Positions 1 through 5,499 of a stretch of DNA of 8,149 nucleotides are shown here, one piece after another; position 1 is the first letter of the stretch, and the number at the start of each line of letters is the position of its first letter. The notes beneath the pieces are model-generated. The model did not search any database. It saw only the letters and a list, made by a program, of their open reading frames with translations, and had not been told where the DNA came from. The position numbers and the translations under genes are program-made. The stretch is from a bacterium. GTDB taxonomy: Bacteria; SZUA-79; Acidulodesulfobacterales; Acidulodesulfobacteraceae. The stretch spans positions 1 to 8,149 of the forward strand of contig JAKAKF010000080.1 of assembly GCA_021813595.1 (NCBI GenBank), given 5' to 3'.

Positions 1-1155
1 AATATGGAAGAATTTGAAATAAAGAGGTTTAAAAAGCTATCCGACAATCTCTACAGATTTTTTATGAGAATGACGAAAATAAGAGGCCTTACAGTGCCGT
101 TCGTCGAACTTATAGGAGGAATTTCGGTTGCGGCAATAATATTTATAGGCGGGCTTCAGGTTATAAAATTCGGATATACGCCGGGTAATTTCTTTTCCTT
201 TTTAACTGCCATACTCCTTCTTTACGAGCCCGTGAAAAGCCTTTCGCGCCTTAATAACAGCCTGCAGGAGGGTATAGCCGCCGGAACAAGGATTTTTGGT
301 ATTTTAGACGAAAAGCCTGAAGAGAAAGGAGGAAAAACTTCCGTCCCTAAAGAAATTACTACCCTCGAAATAAAAGCCCTTTATTTCGGATACGGCAAAT
401 ATGACGGCGTTGAAGAAAAAGAAAAAACCGGCGAACGTTTCGACCTTAAAGATATTAACATAAAAATCAATAAAGGAGAGATAGTTGCAGTAGTAGGCTT
501 TTCAGGTGCAGGCAAAAGTACAATCTCTATGCTGCTCCCCCGTTTTTACGAACCGTCTGCGGGAGAAATAAATATTAACGGAATAGATATAAAAGAATTT
601 AATTTAAAAGAGCTAAGGGATTCCATATCTTATGTTTCCCAGAATGTCGTCCTGTTTAACGAATCGGTCAGGTTCAACATAGAATACGGAACAAGCGGCA
701 AAAGCATGGACGAAATAATAAATGCTGCAAAACTTGCATTTGCCGACGAATTTATAAAAAATCTTCCCGAAGGATACGATACCCTAGTCGATGAGTCGGG
801 TTCAAGGCTTTCGGGCGGAGAAAAACAGAGAATTTTAATCGCAAGGGCGTTTTTAAAAGATGCTCCTATACTTATACTCGACGAAGCTACCTCTTCTTTA
901 GACGGAGAATCAGAAAAGAAAATTCAGCAGGCGCTGTTCGGAAATAAAGAAAGTAAAGGCGGCGGGAGCAAATCTATCGGAGGCTTGTGCAGAAATAAAA
1001 TCGTCCTTATAATAGCCCACAGACTTTCTACCGTAAAACACGCAGATACAATTTATGTTCTCGAAAAAGGCAAAATAGTCGAAAGCGGAAGCCACGAGGA
1101 TTTAATAAAACTGGAAGGAATCTATAAAAATCTTCTTTTAAAGCAGATGGAATAA
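1..1155 (+). CDS. msbA: MsbA-like ABC exporter, permease-ATPase half-transporter (5' end missing)
   Basis: Inner-membrane ABC exporter subunit of the MsbA type, which in known members dimerises and uses ATP to flip lipid A-core to the periplasmic leaflet. The frame is open from the first base, so the Met at 4 is probably internal; families of this kind are about 580 aa and some 200 residues are missing. Counting that Met as 1, the last transmembrane helices lie at about 28-75. The nucleotide-binding domain follows: Walker A GFSGAGKST (165-173), Q-loop Gln213, signature LSGGE (269-273), Walker B ILILDE (289-294) and H-loop His339 (IIAHRLST). All catalytic motifs are intact. Two insertions are odd: a charged stretch at about 133-145 and a Gly/Ser/Lys-rich stretch at about 312-331 between the D-loop and H-loop. 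It ends 10 bases before gspL, so co-transcription is likely. Another lipid or peptide exporter of the same class cannot be excluded. Confidence 0.85.
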   Translation, partial: NMEEFEIKRFKKLSDNLYRFFMRMTKIRGLTVPFVELIGGISVAAIIFIGGLQVIKFGYTPGNFFSFLTAILLLYEPVKSLSRLNNSLQEGIAAGTRIFGILDEKPEEKGGKTSVPKEITTLEIKALYFGYGKYDGVEEKEKTGERFDLKDINIKINKGEIVAVVGFSGAGKSTISMLLPRFYEPSAGEININGIDIKEFNLKELRDSISYVSQNVVLFNESVRFNIEYGTSGKSMDEIINAAKLAFADEFIKNLPEGYDTLVDESGSRLSGGEKQRILIARAFLKDAPILILDEATSSLDGESEKKIQQALFGNKESKGGGSKSIGGLCRNKIVLIIAHRLSTVKHADTIYVLEKGKIVESGSHEDLIKLEGIYKNLLLKQME

Positions 1156-1165
1156 ATATTTTTAT

Positions 1166-2473
1166 ATGTCTTATAAAAATACAGCCGATATAGGAATAAA
1201 AATAGTAAACGGGACTGTTTACGGCATAGAACGCTTTAAAGGTAAAGGCGGAGGCGGAAAACGGATTTATTTTGAAGAATTGCATTTATCTGGACAGGAT
1301 ACAAACGGTTTAAGCTCGGCTCTGCCTTTTTATAGAAAAATATTTATAATACTCCCTCCGGAAATCGTATCCTTTAAAATATTAACCTATCCTTTTAAAT
1401 TAAAGGGCGCCATAAATATAGACATGCTTGCCAAAGCGGCGATAGAAGAATTAACCCCTTTAAACAGCAAGGAATTAATAATCTCTAAACATAAATTATC
1501 CGACCATACGCTATTGATAGAATATGCAAAAAAAGAAACCTTAGCCGGATTTATAAACGAATATAATCTTGGAAATTTAAACGGCCTGCGGATATATTTC
1601 CCTTTTTCCGTATTGTGCAAAACGGGAAAACGTTTTTATTCGGAAAGTGGCGCCGACTTTTTGCTTAAATACGACTTTTCAAATAGATCATACGCCGTTG
1701 TTTATAAAAAAGGAAAAGTCGTGGAAATAATAGACTTAAATTTTAATAAAGAAAATATTAACGAAAGAAAATCCGAAGCCAATATATCTAATATAATAGA
1801 CCTGAATTCTAAAGCCCGCGAAATATTTTCAGGCAAGAATGATTTTTATTCGGATTTAATGTTTTTAATAGACGAAGACGATAAGCAGGAAAATTTTATA
1901 AATATTTTTATCAAAATTTTAAATAATTCAAAAGATTCAAATGTTTTAGAATATTTCAAGATTTCCGACATCATAGGAGATGGTTCGGCTTCTGCTCTGC
2001 ATATTTATAAAAGCGCGCCATATGCCGCCTTAGCGGCAGGATTAATATTGATATTAATATTTACTGGACTTATAGAAGAAAACTATTACAAAAATGCCGA
2101 AAAGACGGCTATTAGCAAAAAGATAAATTTAATTCTCGAAAAATATATGCCCGGGCAGAAAGTATTTTACGAACCAAGATACGAAATTAAGTCTTATTAC
2201 GATAAAATAAAAGAAAATTCCGGCGGCGGCAACGACGCTTTTTTAAGTTTTTTGAAGTATGCTTCCGAAGAAAAGGGCAATATAAAAAGTTTAAAAATCG
2301 ACTCGATAAGCTATTCGTTTAAAAAGTTCGATTTTAAAGGCAGCGTTTCGGGTTATAAAAACCTGCATAAATTTGAAATTTATCTTAAAAAGCGATATTC
2401 TACCGTAAATGTTATAAAATCATATAAAAATTCAAGCGGAAGTATAAAATTTAATATTGCGTTAAAAAGATAA
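1166..2473 (+). CDS. gspL: GspL-like type II secretion inner-membrane scaffold
   Basis: Probable T2SS protein GspL, which links the cytoplasmic ATPase GspE to the inner-membrane platform. The 435-aa protein has the expected layout. A long N-terminal cytoplasmic part (about 1-280) opens with an actin-fold-like segment (ADIGIKIVNGTVYGIERF). A single hydrophobic helix lies at about 286-303 (AALAAGLILILIFTGLI). The periplasmic part has a helical stretch (304-350) and a C-terminal alpha/beta region (about 358-433) that fits the ferredoxin-like GspL/GspM domain. Identification rests on this architecture plus the adjacent gspC; sequence motifs are weak, and a PilM/PilN-like fusion is the main alternative. 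The ATG at 1166 has no clear Shine-Dalgarno; it follows the exporter stop by 10 bases, and the stop abuts the gspC ATG exactly. The gene is very AT-rich. No separate gspM is seen. Confidence 0.68.
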   Translation: MSYKNTADIGIKIVNGTVYGIERFKGKGGGGKRIYFEELHLSGQDTNGLSSALPFYRKIFIILPPEIVSFKILTYPFKLKGAINIDMLAKAAIEELTPLNSKELIISKHKLSDHTLLIEYAKKETLAGFINEYNLGNLNGLRIYFPFSVLCKTGKRFYSESGADFLLKYDFSNRSYAVVYKKGKVVEIIDLNFNKENINERKSEANISNIIDLNSKAREIFSGKNDFYSDLMFLIDEDDKQENFINIFIKILNNSKDSNVLEYFKISDIIGDGSASALHIYKSAPYAALAAGLILILIFTGLIEENYYKNAEKTAISKKINLILEKYMPGQKVFYEPRYEIKSYYDKIKENSGGGNDAFLSFLKYASEEKGNIKSLKIDSISYSFKKFDFKGSVSGYKNLHKFEIYLKKRYSTVNVIKSYKNSSGSIKFNIALKR

Positions 2474-3427
2474 ATGAATAAACTGCAGGTTGTAAAAATT
2501 AAAAGTACGATATTAAATAATATATTCGGTTTTTTAAAAAATAAAGACGGCATCTATAAACTTTTATTCAAGTTATTCATAATCTTTATAGTATCTATTT
2601 TCGCAAGCAATGCGGCAGTAAAATTTATTACATATAAAATATTCGAATACGATTTACAGGCGACGGGCAGAACGCCGGAAGTGTTTAAAGCAAATTCGGT
2701 CCGGAAAAAACCTGATATAAATCGGTATGCCGCTATTTTAAAATACAATCCTATTAACGCGGTCGTAAATGGTCCGCTTTTAAATTTTAATTCCGAAGAT
2801 TATACGCCGTCTTTAAATTTAACGTTAATTGGAACTATAAGCGGAAGTTTTGGTTATGCATTTTTTATAAATAAAACCGATGGAAAAGAACTTTTTATAC
2901 CGCAGGGAGCGGAAATTAAACCGGGATACTATTTAAGTGCGGTAAAACTGAAAAGCGTCGTAATTTCAGGTTTCGGCAGAAGGTTTACCGTATATTTGGT
3001 AAAAATTAAAAATGGAAATGCTTCGACTTTTTCGTCCGGTTCTACAGCGGGAAATATGCCGCATCCCGCAAATCCTATGGCTTCTTTAAGTTCGGCAATA
3101 AAAAAAACCGGACCTTATTCATATTTAATCGACAGGTCGAAGATTAAAAAGTCGGATTTAAATTCTATATTTACGCAGATGCATGCGGTTCCGGATATTG
3201 TAAACGGCAGAATAATCGGATTTAAAGTCTTAACCGTAGTTCCGACCGGCATTTTTGCATATATGGGATTTCAACCCGGCGATATAATAAAGTCGGTCAA
3301 CGGAACTCCGCTTTCCAGCCCTCAGGAAGCCGTAAATTTATTATCCGGACTTATGAACGAAAACAACGTGTCTATTGATTTAACGGAAGGCGCTCAGAAT
3401 ATAACCATGAACTATCGGATAGAATAA
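2474..3427 (+). CDS. gspC: GspC, type II secretion inner-membrane component with PDZ domain
   Basis: T2SS protein GspC, the inner-membrane component whose periplasmic HR domain contacts the N0 domain of the secretin GspD and whose PDZ domain takes part in substrate recognition. In the 317 residues there is a short cytoplasmic tail, a transmembrane helix at about 31-48 and a linker. An HR-type beta domain lies at about 112-178 (LNLTLIGTISG, AFFINKTDGKELFIPQGAEI). After a Ser/Pro/Gly-rich hinge (about 182-206) comes a PDZ domain at about 236-316 with the characteristic FAYMGFQPGDIIKSVNG. Length and domain order match the family. Its ATG directly follows the gspL TAA, and its own TAA shares one base with the next ATG (TAATG), which suggests translational coupling. 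There is no obvious Shine-Dalgarno. Confidence 0.88.
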   Translation: MNKLQVVKIKSTILNNIFGFLKNKDGIYKLLFKLFIIFIVSIFASNAAVKFITYKIFEYDLQATGRTPEVFKANSVRKKPDINRYAAILKYNPINAVVNGPLLNFNSEDYTPSLNLTLIGTISGSFGYAFFINKTDGKELFIPQGAEIKPGYYLSAVKLKSVVISGFGRRFTVYLVKIKNGNASTFSSGSTAGNMPHPANPMASLSSAIKKTGPYSYLIDRSKIKKSDLNSIFTQMHAVPDIVNGRIIGFKVLTVVPTGIFAYMGFQPGDIIKSVNGTPLSSPQEAVNLLSGLMNENNVSIDLTEGAQNITMNYRIE

Positions 3428-3903
3428 TGCAATTTATAATAAGTGAGATATTTTTTTTCCCGCGTTTAAAAAAGGCACGTCTTTTCGATGAAGAAAAAAA
3501 TGGACGGCAGTTTGCGTTTTGCAAAGGTGATGCCAAGGGTGTTTCCTGCAGCGCAGCAGAGAGCGGTTTTACGCTCATAGAAGTCTTAGTCGCTCTCGTA
3601 ATACTAGGTATTGCCTTAATACCTCTTTTAGTCGCTCAGGCAAGAGCCGTAGGCGATTACGGCTACGCTAACAATGCCGCCTATGAAACCGTTCTTGCTA
3701 AAAATATAATGTCGAACATTTTTTTATTAAAAGAAATATATATAATGAACAAAAAGGAAAAAATACGCGGCGCAAAAGGTTATATCGCCAAAAAATCGAT
3801 AAGCAAAACCTCCTATCCCGGCATTTATATGATAAAAATAACCGTTTTCAAAAAAGGCCGCAATCCAAAAAACGGCGTTACGCTAAAATCTCTAGTACAG
3901 TAG
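3427..3903 (+). CDS. gspI: GspI-like type II secretion minor pseudopilin
   Basis: Prepilin-type protein, best read as a minor pseudopilin of the T2SS, probably GspI. The N-methylation motif is explicit: Gly47-Phe48-Thr-Leu-Ile-Glu52, with Gly at -1, Phe at +1 and Glu at +5, followed by a hydrophobic helix (VLVALVILGIALIPLLVAQA). A prepilin peptidase (GspO/PilD) would cut after Gly47 and methylate Phe48. The mature part is about 111 aa, close to GspI size, and ends in a beta-strand pair (GIYMIKITVFKKG, GVTLKSLVQ) as in GspI. The leader of 47 residues is far longer than usual and has no other in-frame ATG/GTG/TTG, so either it is genuinely long or the start is wrong (see findings). The gene overlaps gspC by one base. 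No gspJ or gspK follows before the intergenic gap. GspJ or another pilin-like protein is possible. Confidence 0.72.
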   Translation: MQFIISEIFFFPRLKKARLFDEEKNGRQFAFCKGDAKGVSCSAAESGFTLIEVLVALVILGIALIPLLVAQARAVGDYGYANNAAYETVLAKNIMSNIFLLKEIYIMNKKEKIRGAKGYIAKKSISKTSYPGIYMIKITVFKKGRNPKNGVTLKSLVQ

Positions 3904-3973
3904 ATTTAATCAAAATTTTGCGCGATATTGCAATTGTAAAACCCCCGAGCGCTTTCTATAATTCATTTATCTT

Positions 3974-3998
3974 ATATCGCCAACTTTGTTGGCGATAT
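3974..3998. repeat. 25-base perfect hairpin, 11-bp arms and 3-base loop
   Basis: The arms ATATCGCCAAC (3974-3984) and GTTGGCGATAT (3988-3998) are exact reverse complements around TTT. No T-tract follows on either strand, so it is not a standard intrinsic terminator. It could stabilise the 3' end of the gsp transcript, or act as an operator or upstream activator site for the sigma-54 promoter about 160 bases downstream. Confidence 0.75.
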
Positions 3999-4018
3999 GT
4001 CAACTTAATATAAAAAAT

Positions 4019-4052
4019 AATCGGCATAATATAATATTATATTATGCCGATT
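4019..4052. repeat. 34-base perfect uninterrupted palindrome
   Basis: Bases 4019-4035 are the exact reverse complement of 4036-4052; each arm starts with AATCGGCATAATATAAT. On the minus strand it is followed by a run of six T (complement of 4012-4017), giving terminator shape in that direction. On the plus strand only a short TTT-CG follows. It may be a bidirectional or weak terminator closing the gsp operon, or a dimeric protein-binding site: its centre is about 126 bases upstream of the predicted sigma-54 start site, in the usual range for enhancer-binding protein sites. Confidence 0.75.
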
Positions 4053-4135
4053 TCGCGGAAATTTATATTAAAATGCATAAAAAAGCAAGCTTTGATTGAC
4101 GACGACGATTAACAACATCCGTATTAAAATATTAA

Positions 4136-4151
4136 TGGCACAGTTATTGCT
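4136..4151 (+). promoter_or_regulatory. Sigma-54 (RpoN) -24/-12 promoter
   Basis: TGGCAC (4136-4141), five bases, then TTGCT (4147-4151) matches the RpoN consensus TGGCAC-N5-TTGCW with no mismatch. The invariant GG (4137-4138) and GC (4149-4150) are separated by the required ten bases. Transcription should start near 4161-4162, leaving a leader of about 38 bases with a strong Shine-Dalgarno AAGGAG (4189-4194) five bases before the ATG at 4200. It implies control by a bacterial enhancer-binding protein, which is not encoded in the window. Confidence 0.85.
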
Positions 4152-4199
4152 TTATTCAATATAAATAAATTCAAATAACCTAACCCTTAAGGAGTATTT

Positions 4200-5417
4200 A
4201 TGAAGCTTTCTACAATCCGCTTTAACCGCTATTACGTTTTTCTTACTTTAAGCCTTTTTCTAATATCAGCCTCCATGATTCTTTCCGGCTGCGGAGGAGG
4301 AAGCAGTTCTTCCGGCACATCAATCAACACCTATGTTGCGGGAACATATTGCTTCGGCAATGCCATAGACTCCTCGGGAAACATTTGGGTAGCTAACGCG
4401 GGCGACGGAACCCCGGGAACGGCCGTAGGCGACAGCAACGTTACCGAGCTTAGTCCCTCCGGCACGGTTATAGGTACTTACGCTGCCGGAACGTTTCCTA
4501 TAGGCATAGCCATAGATAAATCCGGAAACGTTTGGATCGAAAATTACGGAGACGGACAAGCAGGGTTGGCCCCGGGCGACAGCAACGTTACGGAACTTAG
4601 CCCCTCCGGCGCACTTATCGGCACCTATGTTGCAGGAACTTATCCTGCCGGAGGCATAGCCATAGACAAATCGGGTAACGTTTGGGTAACAAACTGGGGC
4701 TCGGTTTCCGGAACAGCAGGGACCCCGGGAACGGCCGTAGGCGACAGCAACGTTACCGAATTTAGTTCCACAGGTACGGTTTTAGGCACTTTCGTTGCAG
4801 GAAGTTCTCCGGGAGGCATAGCCATAGACTCGGCCGGAAACATTTGGGTTGCGAATAAAGGCGACGGAACCGCCGGAACCGGTTTAACCAATAGCAATAT
4901 TACCGAACTGAGTTCCACCGGCCAGTTTATAGCCACCTACGTGGCAGGAAGCCATCCCGAAGGCATAGCCGTAGATCCATCCGGTAATATATGGGTCGTT
5001 AATAAGGGCAACGGAATAGTAGGCACTGCCCCGGGCGACAGCAGCGTTACGGAGCTTAGCCCCTCCGGCACGGTTTTAGGCACCTACGCCGCCGGAACTT
5101 ATCCAGAAATCGTAGCCATAGATTCCGCAGGAAACGTATGGGTGTCAAACGGCTACGGCAGGGTAATAGGAAATATCCCTTCCGTAAGCAACGTTACGGA
5201 GTTGAATCCATCCGGCGCCGTTATAAACACTTTCGCTACCGGATATCAACCTTACAGCATAGCCATAGACTCGGCGGGAAACGTATGGGTTACGAATTAC
5301 GGGAATGGAGCCTCCGGAACGGGCGCGGCCGACAGCAACGTTCAGGAGTATGTCGGAGCCGCTAAAGGGCCGCAGTATTTCCCATATTCGGGGCCGCAAT
5401 GGCCGGGCGCTGAGTAA
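4200..5417 (+). CDS. Seven-bladed NHL/Vgb-like beta-propeller lipoprotein
   Basis: Secreted lipoprotein of 405 aa. The signal peptide (1-30, with a hydrophobic core at about 12-27) ends in the lipobox LSGC, with lipidated Cys31 followed by GGGSSSSG. Gly at +2 gives no inner-membrane retention signal by the enterobacterial rule, so outer membrane or surface location is plausible. The rest is seven consecutive repeats of about 49-55 residues (starting near 41, 92, 141, 196, 245, 294 and 343), each carrying a strand of the form GIAIDSAGNVWVTN, a Gly/Asp-rich loop and DSNVTELSPSGTV. This is the NHL/streptogramin-lyase-like (Vgb) propeller pattern, and seven units would close one propeller. Blade 3 carries about six extra loop residues. 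A short tail (385-405, GPQYFPYSGPQWPG) follows. No catalytic residues can be assigned; a binding or scaffold role is likelier than an enzyme. It is driven by the sigma-54 promoter with a strong Shine-Dalgarno and is probably co-transcribed with the phosphoesterase gene. Base composition is much richer in G+C than gspL. Confidence 0.88.
   Translation: MKLSTIRFNRYYVFLTLSLFLISASMILSGCGGGSSSSGTSINTYVAGTYCFGNAIDSSGNIWVANAGDGTPGTAVGDSNVTELSPSGTVIGTYAAGTFPIGIAIDKSGNVWIENYGDGQAGLAPGDSNVTELSPSGALIGTYVAGTYPAGGIAIDKSGNVWVTNWGSVSGTAGTPGTAVGDSNVTEFSSTGTVLGTFVAGSSPGGIAIDSAGNIWVANKGDGTAGTGLTNSNITELSSTGQFIATYVAGSHPEGIAVDPSGNIWVVNKGNGIVGTAPGDSSVTELSPSGTVLGTYAAGTYPEIVAIDSAGNVWVSNGYGRVIGNIPSVSNVTELNPSGAVINTFATGYQPYSIAIDSAGNVWVTNYGNGASGTGAADSNVQEYVGAAKGPQYFPYSGPQWPGAE
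4410..4447 (+). repeat. 38-base exact direct repeat, copy 1 (blade 1)
   Basis: These 38 bases recur unchanged at 4722-4759, 312 bases downstream. They encode the end of the blade loop and the start of DSNVTEL in blades 1 and 3. Nucleotide identity beyond protein need points to recent duplication or gene conversion between blades. Confidence 0.8.
4722..4759 (+). repeat. 38-base exact direct repeat, copy 2 (blade 3)
   Basis: Second copy of the 4410-4447 sequence, in blade 3, beside the blade's extra loop residues (GSVSGTAGTPG). Recombination between the copies would delete or add 312 bases, that is 104 codons or about two blades, and keep the frame. Confidence 0.8.
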
Positions 5418-5426
5418 CAGCTCTTT

Positions 5427-5475
5427 TTAACTTAACTTAACTTAACTTAACTTAACTTAACTTAACTTAACTTAA
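5427..5475 (+). repeat. CTTAA pentanucleotide tandem repeat (nine full units)
   Basis: Nine uninterrupted CTTAA units occupy 5431-5475, preceded by a partial TTAA (5427-5430). The array fills most of the 82-base gap between the propeller gene and the phosphoesterase gene and ends 24 bases before the ATG at 5500. Perfect short arrays are prone to slipped-strand length change. It is non-coding, so any effect would be on the mRNA or a promoter between the genes. Confidence 0.92.
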
Positions 5476-5499
5476 ACATTATAATTTAGGTGAACTATA

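Noticed and set aside
4085..4097. IHF-like site (minus strand AATCAAAGCTTGC) upstream of the sigma-54 promoter
   Set aside because: The WATCAA half matches but the TTR half does not. IHF bending would be expected at such a promoter, but this match is not good enough.
4640..4936. Antisense open frame of 98 codons within the propeller gene
   Set aside because: It is a shadow of the repetitive, G+C-rich blade codons; its sequence merely mirrors the repeats.
5409..5428. Small hairpin GCTG-AGTAA-CAGC followed by TCTTTTT at the end of the propeller gene
   Set aside because: The stem is only four base pairs and overlaps the stop codon; too weak to call a terminator, though partial attenuation before the second gene is conceivable.
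5457..5485. Sigma-70-like promoter: TTAACT in the CTTAA array, 17-base spacer, TATAAT at 5480-5485
   Set aside because: The -10 is perfect, but the start site would fall near 5492, inside the Shine-Dalgarno (5488-5493), leaving almost no leader. The -35 is only 4 of 6 and is a by-product of the repeat. Kept as a possibility in the repeat finding, not called as a feature.
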